Shown: positions 1 through 7,025, numbered from the stretch's first letter. The stretch is DNA of 10,486 nt from an uncultured Fimbriimonadales bacterium (GCA_937925775.1 CALAMM010000198.1:1-10486); one strand, 5' to 3'. Numbers and translations are program-made. Notes: generated by a model from the sequence alone, not told the origin.

Positions 1-55
1 CGTGGTCGGGTGGCAGGGGGTTGTTTTTGCTCATAGCGTCCCCCCCCCCGTGCAT
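1..55 (-). CDS. Possible start of a gene leaving the left edge
   Basis: On the minus strand an ATG at 34-32 opens a frame reading MSKNNPLPPDH that stays open to the window edge. A second in-frame ATG lies at 55-53 and would add MHGGGDA, with the glycines encoded by the G run at 49-40. If the start is at 34, the G run sits 5 nt upstream and could act as a crude ribosome binding site. The proline-rich, charged start is compatible with a cytoplasmic protein, but 11-18 residues are too few to identify anything. It would be co-directional with purH, about 300 nt downstream of its stop. It may be a chance frame. Confidence 0.3.
   Translation of the reverse strand, partial: MHGGGDAMSKNNPLPPDH
40..49. 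repeat. Homopolymer run of ten C (G on the minus strand)
   Basis: There are ten consecutive C on the plus strand. On the minus strand the G run lies just before, or within, the possible gene start at 34/55. Runs of this length are prone to polymerase slippage and are also a common place for assembly errors. Confidence 0.9.
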
Positions 56-306
56 GTTTGCCCGCTCGCGCGGATTGGCGTGGCGAGTGCCGCGAGGCTT
101 TCGTGCTACGAACACCGCTCGGTAAGGCATCGTTGCCCTCCTGTGATTAGATACGAAGCGTTTGGGGCGATTCCTGCTTGCAGATTTGGGACAGAGGGGA
201 TTGGCTACTCTACTTATGGTGAAGTGGCGGATGTTGGTGGCGGAACCTGCTTTTGAGATAGGCGTTTTGGGCAGTGTCGCCTTGAGACGCGCTACAGGTG
301 CGCTGG
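56..306. other. Stretch with no credible gene
   Basis: Short open frames exist on both strands, but none has a recognisable protein, a good ribosome binding site or matching composition. A plus-strand frame starting near the left edge and ending at 256 has cysteine- and glycine-rich low-complexity content typical of a chance frame. A 33-codon plus-strand frame at 216-317 runs into the purH hairpin. No promoter matching the window's GGTAYNNT pattern, no tRNA and no riboswitch-like structure was found. An 8-nt word (CAGTGTCG) occurs at 272-279 and again at 351-358, which is probably chance. Confidence 0.6.
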
Positions 307-349
307 GCAGCGAGTGAGTTGGCAGGCGTCGGCTCGGATGACTCGCTGC
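307..349 (-). terminator. Hairpin directly after purH
   Basis: A perfect 9-bp inverted repeat, GCAGCGAGT at 307-315 and ACTCGCTGC at 341-349, encloses 25 nt. It starts immediately next to the purH stop codon at 352-350. In the purH mRNA it would form a GC-rich stem at the 3' end. No T-run follows it, so it is either a U-less terminator or an RNA-stabilising 3' hairpin rather than a classical intrinsic terminator. Confidence 0.5.
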
Positions 350-1909
350 TCAGTGTCGGAAATGTCGGACGCCTGTGAACACCATCGCGATGCCTGCTTC
401 GTTTGCGGCGGCGATGACTTCAGGGTCTTTTTTGGAGCCGCCTGGCTGCACGATGGCGCGGATGCCCGCCTGCGCCGCTAAGTCGATGCTGTCGGTGAAG
501 GGGAAGAAGGCGTCGGAGGCTAAGACTGCGCCCCGCGCATGCTCGCCTGCCGCTTCCAGCGCGAGGCGCACGGAGCCGACGCGGTTCATCTGCCCCGCAC
601 CGACGCCCCAGACCACCCCTCCCTTGGCAACCACTATCGCGTTCGACTTCACATGCTTGACCACGCGCCAGGCGAATTGCAAATCTGCCCACTCGCTCTC
701 GGTCGGCGTGCGTTCTGTGACCACCTGCAGGGTGTCGGGGTTCCAGTCGATGCGGTCGCGTTCGGTGTAGAGCGCGCCGCCCGTTAGGCTCCGAATGGTG
801 TATCCGAGTAGCTGGCTTGGGGGTGGCAGATCGCCCGTGCGCAGAAGGCGGACATTCTGTCCCCAGCCCTTGCGCTCTTGGAACACAGGGAGCGCGTCGG
901 GGGCGAAATCAGGCGCGAGGATTACCTCAAAGAAGGTGCCAGGCACGACCATCGCTTCCGCCGCCTCGCGGTCAATCGGGCGGTTGCACGCGACGATGCC
1001 CCCGAACGCCGACACAGGGTCGGCTTCCAGCGCACGCAGGAACGCCTCCGTAACGCTTTCGCCCAGCGCGACCCCGCAGGGGTTCGTGTGCTTGATAATC
1101 GCGCAGGCAGGCTGTTCAAATTCGCGCACCAGCTCCAACGCCGCGTCGGCGTCCAGCAGGTTGTTATAAGAGAGTTCCTTGCCCCATAGCTGCTGGGCGG
1201 TGGCGATGCAGCCGTTGGGAGCGAACGGTTCGCGATAGAACGCCGCCTGCTGATGGGGGTTCTCGCCATAGCGCAGGCGCAACGCCCGCCGATAAGAGAG
1301 GGTGAGAGTTTCGGGCAGTGCGCCCTCGGGGTCATAGCGGCGGAACCAGTCGGCAATCAGCGCGTCATACTCGGCGACATGGGCGAACGCGCGCGACGCC
1401 AGCAACGCCCGCTCCGCACGGCTCAGCCCGCCCGACTGCAACCGCGCGATGACCCACTCGTAATCCGCTGGGCGCACCACCACCGCCACATGCTCAAAGT
1501 TCTTCGCCGCGGCGCGGATGAGGGTGGGACCGCCGATATCGATCTGCTCAATTTGCTCCGCCTCCGAGGTGCCTGTCCGCAACGCTTGCTCGAACGGGTA
1601 GAGGTTGACCACCACAAGCTCGATCGGGGTGATATGCATTTCCTGCAGGGTCTGCTGGTGTTGGGGCAGGCTAAGGTTGGCTAATATCGCGGCGTGGATT
1701 CGCGGGTGCAGGGTCTTCACGCGCCCATCCAAGATTTCGGGGACGCCTGTCCATTCGCTCACTTCCTGTACGGGTAGCCCCCATGCGCGGAGGGTGCGCG
1801 CTGTGCCCCCTGTTGAGAGGAAGTGGAACCCAAGCGCGTGCAGTGCGCGCGCAAGCCGCTCCAGCCCCGTTTTGTCCGAGACGCTGATTAAGGCAACACG
1901 GGGATTCAT
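350..1909 (-). CDS. purH: Bifunctional AICAR formyltransferase / IMP cyclohydrolase
   Basis: This enzyme carries out the last two steps of de novo IMP synthesis in the cytoplasm: formyl transfer from 10-formyl-tetrahydrofolate to AICAR, then ring closure of FAICAR. The 519 residues match the usual family length. The N-terminal MGS-like cyclohydrolase domain (about 1-145) shows SVSDKTGL near residue 9, STGGTA at 32-37 and RVKTLHPRIHA at 63-73. The transferase domain shows GENPHQ at 215-220, the catalytic Lys-His in KHTNPCG (K273, H274), GGIVACNRP around 303-311 and an intact C-terminus ending in GVRHFRH. The ATG at 1909 is chosen because a GGAGGT lies 11 nt upstream and the family N-terminus aligns there. 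It follows the 630-aa redox gene by 30 nt, so it is probably cotranscribed with it. No other purine gene is visible nearby. Confidence 0.97.
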   Translation of the reverse strand: MNPRVALISVSDKTGLERLARALHALGFHFLSTGGTARTLRAWGLPVQEVSEWTGVPEILDGRVKTLHPRIHAAILANLSLPQHQQTLQEMHITPIELVVVNLYPFEQALRTGTSEAEQIEQIDIGGPTLIRAAAKNFEHVAVVVRPADYEWVIARLQSGGLSRAERALLASRAFAHVAEYDALIADWFRRYDPEGALPETLTLSYRRALRLRYGENPHQQAAFYREPFAPNGCIATAQQLWGKELSYNNLLDADAALELVREFEQPACAIIKHTNPCGVALGESVTEAFLRALEADPVSAFGGIVACNRPIDREAAEAMVVPGTFFEVILAPDFAPDALPVFQERKGWGQNVRLLRTGDLPPPSQLLGYTIRSLTGGALYTERDRIDWNPDTLQVVTERTPTESEWADLQFAWRVVKHVKSNAIVVAKGGVVWGVGAGQMNRVGSVRLALEAAGEHARGAVLASDAFFPFTDSIDLAAQAGIRAIVQPGGSKKDPEVIAAANEAGIAMVFTGVRHFRH

Positions 1910-1920
1910 ACCATGAGGAT

Positions 1921-1926
1921 ACCTCC
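1921..1926 (-). promoter_or_regulatory. Ribosome binding site of purH
   Basis: GGAGGT on the minus strand lies in the 30-nt gap after the upstream stop, 11 nt before the purH ATG, which is slightly long spacing. An out-of-frame ATG at 1914-1912 lies closer to the site but leads to an immediate stop that overlaps the purH start (ATG GTA TGA). Confidence 0.65.
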
Positions 1927-1939
1927 GATTGTTGGCGTC

Positions 1940-3832
1940 CTAAGGGTTCGCGCCCCTTCTAAAAAGCCCGCTGCTGCCGCGTTGCCTGCCTGCGCGGAAG
2001 CCTGTGCCCTCCTCGCCAATCACATGTAAGAACACCAGGCACATCTCATCCTGCGTGCGCTCACCCCAAGTCACATCGATGGGGGGCTTATGCGGATTGT
2101 TCGGGTTCTTTTCGGAGTTGTCGTAGTACGCATAGACCGCCACGCGCGTGCCCCGTGGCAGTTTGACGGGCGTTTTGTAGTGGTAGGTGTCCTGCCACTT
2201 GAAGTCCCAGTCGTTAATCCAGATGAGGGGTTTCTTCGTGCCGTCGGGCAGCTCGGCTTCCACCTTTATTTCGCGTCCCAGCAGATGCATATGGGGCGTG
2301 ATGGCAACCACCTCCACATCGCGCGGGGCGATCCAGTAAGCACGCACTTCGTGGCGTTCCGCGCCTGCGGGGATACGGAACAGCGGGTTGATTAGCCATA
2401 CGATGCCCACGGGTTTGGGGTTCGGGCTTTTCTCCAGATAGAGTCCGACGCGCGTGCGGTCCTTTTCGGGCTTGCCCGTGCGGTAGTAGTGGATTTGTAG
2501 CACGATGTCTGCGCCTTTGGGCAAGCGGTAGCCTGTGCCCTCGGGCAGCACGCTGGGCGAGAAGCCCGGCGCCCAACCGCCCAGCATCCCCGCAGGTACA
2601 AACCCTGGCCAGCCGAACGCCTCGTAGCCAGGCTTGGGGTCAGCGGCGTCTAAACGGCGCGCGGTTCCCGAAGTGTCCAAAAACACAATCACATGATGCA
2701 CCGTGTTCCGATTGCCCGGCTCGATATCGATTGCACGCACGAACACATCCTCGTCGAAGTTGGTGGGAATAACGAAGTGGCGGTACTCATCGTCGCCTGT
2801 GGGGCCCACCTCGTACTCGACGGGCATTTCGACGATGATATCGGGCGGTCCGAGCACCCACTCGTCGTTGAACTTTTTGGGTGGGGGTAGGTCGTTCGGG
2901 TCGCCCATCGGCGCGCCCGACTCTACCCACTGGACAATCATGCCGATTTGCTCATCGGTCAGGCGTCGCTCGCCTTGGAACTCGCCGTAGCCGTGCACGG
3001 GCTTCCATGGAGGCATCTGCCGCGCTTCCACGACCTTCGCGATTTCTTTGCGCCAGGTGTAGGCGTCGCGGTAGGTCAGTAGCGAGAAGGGGGCCACCTG
3101 ACCAGGGCGATGGCACGGCTGGCAGTATTCCTGCATAATCGGGGCGATGTGTTTCGCGTAGGTAATGGGGGCTTCGCGGGCGATTTGCTCGCGGTAGCGG
3201 ATGGTGCAGCCGAAGGTTTCCGCCGCAGCGACCTTCACGGGTTTGCCCGCCAACACCGAGTCGAGCGCGTTTTTCAGATAGGCTTCGCGCACGCGGTTCT
3301 CATAGCGATTGTCATCGATGGCGCCGCGATAGCGTAGGAGCATCTTCTTGTCGATGAGAACGGCTTGGGGCGTCATCGTCGCGCCCACTGCCCGCGCAAT
3401 CGCGCCGTCGGAGTCATGCACCGCAGGCGGTTTCAGTCCGTACGCGCGCCGATGCTGCAGCACTGCTTCGCGCGTGTCGTCATAGTTGGAGTAGACCAGA
3501 AACAGCGACACGCCCTGCTTGCGATAGGTCTCGTAGAGCTGGTTGATGCGCACGGCATACCGTTGCGCCGCGGGGCACTTCGTGGCGGTGAAGATGAACA
3601 CGACCACTCCGCGCTGGGTCAGCTGGCTGAGGGTGTAGGTGTGCCCCTGCAGGTCGGTGAACTCCAAATCGGAGACACGGCGGCCAATCTCGCCCGATTT
3701 CGGGGCTTCGGTCAACACGCGATGTTTGAGGGACACTCTCCCATCTACAATCGGTTCGTCTGGAACCCGTGCAGTATTCCAGCTCAGCGCACCCAGCCCG
3801 CTCAGCAGTCCCAGCATCCATACCGCTCTCAT
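1940..3832 (-). CDS. Secreted redoxin / heme c / PHM-type copper monooxygenase-like fusion
   Basis: This 630-residue protein has an N-terminal export signal (hydrophobic core about 4-18) and three modules. Residues about 45-205 are an AhpC/TSA-like redoxin with a single cysteine at the thiol site (TKCPAAQRY, C86) and a cis-proline position in MTPQAV (P155); C209 closes the domain. Residues about 225-310 hold CQPCH at 237-241, a covalent heme c site, with RQMPPW (M273) as a possible axial ligand. Residues about 325-610 match the copper type II ascorbate-dependent monooxygenase fold: HH 379-380 and H448 (QIHYY) fit the CuH/CuA site, and HMH (H514, H516) with M597 (DEMC) fits the CuM/CuB site. 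Every copper ligand of peptidylglycine hydroxylating monooxygenase is present. The substrate is unknown; an oxidation in the periplasm or at the cell surface is inferred. It lies upstream of purH, 30 nt apart. Confidence 0.85.
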   Translation of the reverse strand: MRAVWMLGLLSGLGALSWNTARVPDEPIVDGRVSLKHRVLTEAPKSGEIGRRVSDLEFTDLQGHTYTLSQLTQRGVVVFIFTATKCPAAQRYAVRINQLYETYRKQGVSLFLVYSNYDDTREAVLQHRRAYGLKPPAVHDSDGAIARAVGATMTPQAVLIDKKMLLRYRGAIDDNRYENRVREAYLKNALDSVLAGKPVKVAAAETFGCTIRYREQIAREAPITYAKHIAPIMQEYCQPCHRPGQVAPFSLLTYRDAYTWRKEIAKVVEARQMPPWKPVHGYGEFQGERRLTDEQIGMIVQWVESGAPMGDPNDLPPPKKFNDEWVLGPPDIIVEMPVEYEVGPTGDDEYRHFVIPTNFDEDVFVRAIDIEPGNRNTVHHVIVFLDTSGTARRLDAADPKPGYEAFGWPGFVPAGMLGGWAPGFSPSVLPEGTGYRLPKGADIVLQIHYYRTGKPEKDRTRVGLYLEKSPNPKPVGIVWLINPLFRIPAGAERHEVRAYWIAPRDVEVVAITPHMHLLGREIKVEAELPDGTKKPLIWINDWDFKWQDTYHYKTPVKLPRGTRVAVYAYYDNSEKNPNNPHKPPIDVTWGERTQDEMCLVFLHVIGEEGTGFRAGRQRGSSGLFRRGANP

Positions 3833-3840
3833 TTTATCAT

Positions 3841-3846
3841 CCCCTT
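3841..3846 (-). promoter_or_regulatory. Ribosome binding site of the redoxin/copper fusion gene
   Basis: AAGGGG on the minus strand lies 8 nt before the ATG at 3832, which supports that start. It lies just downstream of the palindrome at 3850-3865. Confidence 0.6.
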
Positions 3847-3849
3847 ACG

Positions 3850-3865
3850 CCAGTCTGCCGACTGG
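3850..3865. promoter_or_regulatory. Palindromic operator candidate at the transcription start
   Basis: A perfect inverted repeat, CCAGTC then TGCC then GACTGG, lies between the -10 candidate at 3871-3876 and the ribosome binding site at 3841-3846. The predicted transcription start (about 3864) falls inside it. A repressor bound here would block initiation. Alternatively it forms a small hairpin at the 5' end of the mRNA. Confidence 0.45.
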
Positions 3866-3870
3866 TCAGA

Positions 3871-3879
3871 AGTATACCT
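3871..3879 (-). promoter_or_regulatory. Promoter of the redoxin/copper fusion gene and purH
   Basis: On the minus strand AGGTATACT contains TATACT (one mismatch to TATAAT) at 3871-3876. No sequence close to TTGACA is found at 16-18 bp spacing. The GG immediately before the -10 hexamer is shared with the other promoter candidates in the window. It lies in the 104-nt gap after the upstream gene, implying a transcript separate from the 3937-6958 pair. Confidence 0.5.
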
Positions 3880-3936
3880 CACGATGGGTATGACGATTTT
3901 GCAGGGGATATGTTCAGTATCGTCTCCGAGCGTGTG

Positions 3937-4965
3937 TTAGGGGGTCGCCTTCACGGGTTTTCCGCGCTCATCGTAGTGGGCGAACTCGAACACATAGCGC
4001 CACCAGTTGTTGAGCCTGCCGTCTGCAGGGTTCACGCCGGGGTGGCGTGGCAGGTGGCGGAACCACCAGCGCATGTAGTTCAGGTGGTAATCGGGTCCGC
4101 CCCAGGTTTCGCAGTTCACTTCGGTTGTTTTGCCTGTCAGGTTCGGGTAGTTGAGCCAGTCGGGCGCGGAGCTGACCACCGTGCGAGGGTTGGCGTAGTC
4201 GTAGTCTTTCTCGCCATTGGGTGGGTAGTGGCAGCTGCCGACCGCCGCGACGCCGTTCGACTGGTGCGCGTTCGCGGCGAACCGCGCCCAGTTATGCTCC
4301 AGTTTATCTGCCTGCCAGCCCCCGTAGATGCGCGTCATCGTCGCTTCCGTGCGGTGGCACAGGTTGTGCAGCATCTCCGCCACACCGCGCTCGTAGTTGA
4401 AGCCCATGATGGCGAAGGGACGCTTCGTGGGGAACTTGTCGTAGACCCCACCGTTGATGTAAAATGCACCAGGCCCCGCCATCGCCGACTCCCAAAAGCC
4501 CATATACGGCGCGCCGAACAACCAGACCTCGTCAACTTTCCCCGCATCGATGAGTTTATCCACACCGTGCTTGAGCAACACTTTCTCGTAGTCGGCGCCA
4601 TCTGGCTCGTGCCAGCCTTTCCACTCGCGTAGGCACTGCAGGTATTGCTCGATTGTGTAGGCGAACCCGTCTACCTTGACGGGGAACTCGTCAAGGTCGC
4701 GCCACTCCACAATCTGGAAGCGCACGAGGTCGCCGCTTGCCTTGCGCACTTCCTCGGCGTACTGTTGCGCGAGCCAGCGCGGATCGTTCCATTTGCCGAC
4801 TTCGTGCAACCGTTTGCCCCCTTCCTGCGGCACAATCGGGTCAAAGTTCAGCACCAGCACGCGCACAATAATCGGTCGCTCGCCGTTGGGCAAGGGCTGT
4901 GCCTGATAATCTGCGTGGGCGATTACAGCGCACACCAATCCGAACAGGAGTAAAGCGATCCGCAT
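3937..4965 (-). CDS. Secreted protein of unknown function with a histidine-rich core
   Basis: I cannot assign this 342-residue protein to a named family. It begins with a clear signal peptide (hydrophobic residues 3-16, probable cleavage after AHA, residues 16-18), so it is exported. The body is rich in Trp, Tyr, His and Asn. The likely core spans residues 145-215: DEVWLFGAPYMGFWES, then AMAGPGAF, then FNYERGVAEML leading into HNLCHR with E207. This gives H200-x3-H204 and an acidic residue, resembling a metal site, but the HExxH glutamate is replaced by Asn. Further conserved-looking histidines are H224, H234, H246 and H294. Cysteines 203, 245 and 285 could form a disulfide. Its start is fixed by AGGTGA 6 nt upstream. 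It follows the NHLRC2-like gene by 16 nt, so the two are cotranscribed. Confidence 0.85.
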   Translation of the reverse strand: MRIALLLFGLVCAVIAHADYQAQPLPNGERPIIVRVLVLNFDPIVPQEGGKRLHEVGKWNDPRWLAQQYAEEVRKASGDLVRFQIVEWRDLDEFPVKVDGFAYTIEQYLQCLREWKGWHEPDGADYEKVLLKHGVDKLIDAGKVDEVWLFGAPYMGFWESAMAGPGAFYINGGVYDKFPTKRPFAIMGFNYERGVAEMLHNLCHRTEATMTRIYGGWQADKLEHNWARFAANAHQSNGVAAVGSCHYPPNGEKDYDYANPRTVVSSAPDWLNYPNLTGKTTEVNCETWGGPDYHLNYMRWWFRHLPRHPGVNPADGRLNNWWRYVFEFAHYDERGKPVKATP

Positions 4966-4971
4966 GGTTCG

Positions 4972-4977
4972 TCACCT
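4972..4977 (-). promoter_or_regulatory. Ribosome binding site of the secreted unknown protein
   Basis: AGGTGA on the minus strand, a good match to the anti-Shine-Dalgarno sequence, lies 6 nt before the ATG at 4965. It fills the 16-nt gap after the upstream stop codon. Confidence 0.8.
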
Positions 4978-4981
4978 GTTT

Positions 4982-6958
4982 TTACTGGACATCTACTTCG
5001 ATTTTAACGGTGCGCTCCACCCCGCCCTGCTGCATGGGGAGGGTAAGACGCTTCTCATAGAGGTAGCACAGCCCCTCCTGCTCCTCACGACAGTGGTAAA
5101 TCAGCAGGTGCAGGCTCAGCGCGGCGCGTGCGGCAGTCAGTTGCACGGGCAGCTCGAGCGAGAGTGTGTCGAGGGGCACGAGCAGCTCGGTTTTCCTCTG
5201 CACCGTTGCGCCTTGCGCCTCGATACGCACCTGCGATTTCCCGTTCGGGTTCAGCTTGTGCCCTTGAGGCAAGCGGATCTGGAGCGTGAGGGCAGGCGTT
5301 GCGGTGTTCACCGAGACGGTTTGCAGGGTTTCGCTTGCGGGTGGGCGATGCAGTGGGGGTGGCGGCGCGTTCTCCAGCCCGCGCAGCGGTAAAGTCGTCA
5401 CGCGCTTCGTTTTCAAATCGGCGACGCGAATCAGGTGGTTGTTAGTGTCGGCGATGTAGAGTTTGCCGTGTGCGTAGCAGAGACCTCCTGGCTCGTCGAA
5501 GGTGGGGTTCTCGCCGTCGCGTGCGCCTGCGGCCCCTGTGCCGAGGAAGGTCTCGATTCGGCGGGTGCGTGGGTCGAGCCGCTTGATTTTGTTGTTGTAA
5601 GTGTCCGCGACATAGAGGAAGCCGTCTACATAGACCACGCCAAGCGGATGCTGCAGGCGCGCTTGCCGTCCGACGCCGTCCACATCGCCGAACTCGAACA
5701 GATCTCCCCCAACAAGTGTCTCTACCTCGCCGTCGGGGTCGATGTCGGCGGCGCGGATACAGCTCACCTCGCTGTCGGCGAAGTAGAGTCGCTTGCCATC
5801 GGTTGTGATTCCCGATGGTTGGGCGAGCGCACTGGCGGACAGCTTCCCATCGATGCATGCTTCGCGTCCTGTGCCGGCGTGGGGTGCGGCTTCCAGCGTC
5901 TTGAGGTTCAACCGCCAGAGTTGGTGCGAGCCTGCCATCGCGATGTAGAGTGTATCGCCCTTCACGACAACATCCCACGGCGAGTTGAGCGCGACCTCAC
6001 GCCCTCTGCCAGGACGCGGTGGGTAGGCACGGCTCTGCTCGCCCGTGCCCGCGAGGGTCTCCACGACGCGCTTGCGCAGGTCGGCTTTGCGAATGGCGTG
6101 GTTGTCCGTGTCGGCGATGTAGAGTGTATCCGCATCGGGGTCATACGCCATACCCTGCGGGTTATTGAACCGCGCCTGGTCGAACGCGCCGTCCTCCAGA
6201 CCGGGCGCACCTGAGCCGATGACCGCCTCAATCGAGTGGTCGTTCAAAGAGACCACGAGGATCCGATGATGGTTCGAATCGGCAATGAACAGGCGGTTCG
6301 TGCGCTCGTCGGCAGCGACTTTGCCAGGAAAGCGCAGCACGGTGCGCGCCTCTTTATCGCGTTCCAGTTTCAGGTCGAGCGCACCGCGTTTGAGCGTTCC
6401 TTTCGCTTCCGCAGTGCGAATCGCCTCTGCAATCGCGCGGTCAAAAATATCGTATATCCCTTCGCCTGCGTGGTAGCCGATAATCTTGCCGCTTGGGTCG
6501 ATCAGAACCAGCGTGGGCCACGCCCGCACAGCGTATTGTTGCCACACAAGCATCTGGTTGTCGTTGACCACTGGATGTTCGATGTCATAGCGCAGGATGG
6601 CTTGTCGGATGTTCTCGGTTTCCTGCTCGGTGAAGAACTTGGCGGAATGGACGCCAATCACCACGAGCGCGTCGGCGTACTTGCGCTCCAGCTTTTTCAG
6701 GTCGGGCAGGATATGCATGCAGTTGATGCAGCAGTAGGTCCAGAAGTCGAGCAGCACGACCTTGCCGCGTAGCTCGCGCAAGCTCAGTGGGCGATCCGTG
6801 TTGAGCCACTGCAGTCCTTCGGGGAAATCGGGCGCGTTCACAGTGCCTTCCATTGGGGAACCCTCCTGCGGGATACGCGGATGACTGCGCCAGAGAGTCT
6901 GCCACAGCACAACCGCCGCGATACTTACCAACGCCAGTATCGCAACGCCGATTTTCAT
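4982..6958 (-). CDS. Membrane-anchored NHLRC2-like thioredoxin / NHL beta-propeller protein
   Basis: The 658 residues follow the order of human NHLRC2: thioredoxin fold, six-bladed NHL propeller, C-terminal beta domain. Residues 4-22 are a signal anchor or uncleaved signal, placing the rest outside the cytoplasm. The thioredoxin domain (about 40-185) has YCCINC with active cysteines C77 and C80 and a cis-proline in AWPTL (P148). Six NHL strands are visible near 223, 279, 337, 391, 448 and 500, mostly LYIAD-type; the blade at 337 has AMAGS instead of AD. The C-terminal domain (about 545-658) carries C623 and C631, spaced like the disulfide in DsbD-alpha-type domains. The role is probably thiol-disulfide exchange, with the propeller as a binding platform; partners are unknown. 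The ATG at 6958 has no ribosome binding site and lies 9 nt from a -10 candidate. Confidence 0.92.
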   Translation of the reverse strand: MKIGVAILALVSIAAVVLWQTLWRSHPRIPQEGSPMEGTVNAPDFPEGLQWLNTDRPLSLRELRGKVVLLDFWTYCCINCMHILPDLKKLERKYADALVVIGVHSAKFFTEQETENIRQAILRYDIEHPVVNDNQMLVWQQYAVRAWPTLVLIDPSGKIIGYHAGEGIYDIFDRAIAEAIRTAEAKGTLKRGALDLKLERDKEARTVLRFPGKVAADERTNRLFIADSNHHRILVVSLNDHSIEAVIGSGAPGLEDGAFDQARFNNPQGMAYDPDADTLYIADTDNHAIRKADLRKRVVETLAGTGEQSRAYPPRPGRGREVALNSPWDVVVKGDTLYIAMAGSHQLWRLNLKTLEAAPHAGTGREACIDGKLSASALAQPSGITTDGKRLYFADSEVSCIRAADIDPDGEVETLVGGDLFEFGDVDGVGRQARLQHPLGVVYVDGFLYVADTYNNKIKRLDPRTRRIETFLGTGAAGARDGENPTFDEPGGLCYAHGKLYIADTNNHLIRVADLKTKRVTTLPLRGLENAPPPPLHRPPASETLQTVSVNTATPALTLQIRLPQGHKLNPNGKSQVRIEAQGATVQRKTELLVPLDTLSLELPVQLTAARAALSLHLLIYHCREEQEGLCYLYEKRLTLPMQQGGVERTVKIEVDVQ

Positions 6959-6967
6959 AGCGGGAGT

Positions 6968-6976
6968 ATTGTACCT
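6968..6976 (-). promoter_or_regulatory. Promoter of the NHLRC2-like gene, near-leaderless
   Basis: On the minus strand AGGTACAAT contains TACAAT, with its last base 9 nt before the ATG at 6958. Initiation 6-8 nt downstream of the hexamer would give a leader of 1-3 nt. No Shine-Dalgarno sequence is present, and no good -35 is seen. Confidence 0.5.
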
Positions 6977-7016
6977 GAGCTGTATGGAGGGCGTTGCCCG
7001 CGCTCGCTCGGCTTTT

Positions 7017-7025
7017 AGGTACTAT
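7017..7025 (+). promoter_or_regulatory. Promoter of the dehydrogenase gene, near-leaderless
   Basis: AGGTACTAT contains TACTAT at 7020-7025, ending 7 nt before the ATG at 7033. It differs at one base from the divergent promoter at 6968-6976. No purine-rich ribosome binding site lies between it and the start codon. The AGG inside the element, 13 nt from the ATG, is too far away to be convincing. Confidence 0.45.

Noticed and set aside
2..256. Plus-strand frame of 84 codons at the left edge
   Set aside because: Its composition is unlike the neighbouring genes, it runs through the ten-C run, and no protein family is recognisable.
216..317. 33-codon plus-strand frame beginning MVKWRMLVAEP, with a TACTCT 4 nt upstream
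   Set aside because: The -10-like sequence is too close to the start, no ribosome binding site exists, and the frame ends inside the purH hairpin. Nothing supports translation.
3769..4632. Long plus-strand open frame (287 codons) opposite the secreted unknown gene
   Set aside because: It is antisense to a gene with a signal peptide and a strong ribosome binding site. Its translation is Val/Arg/His-rich with no recognisable domain, as expected from the opposite strand of GC-rich coding DNA.
5435..6214. Plus-strand open frame (259 codons) opposite the NHL propeller region
   Set aside because: The periodic VGDVE-like pattern is just the reverse complement of the repeated NHL strands. There is no ribosome binding site or independent evidence.
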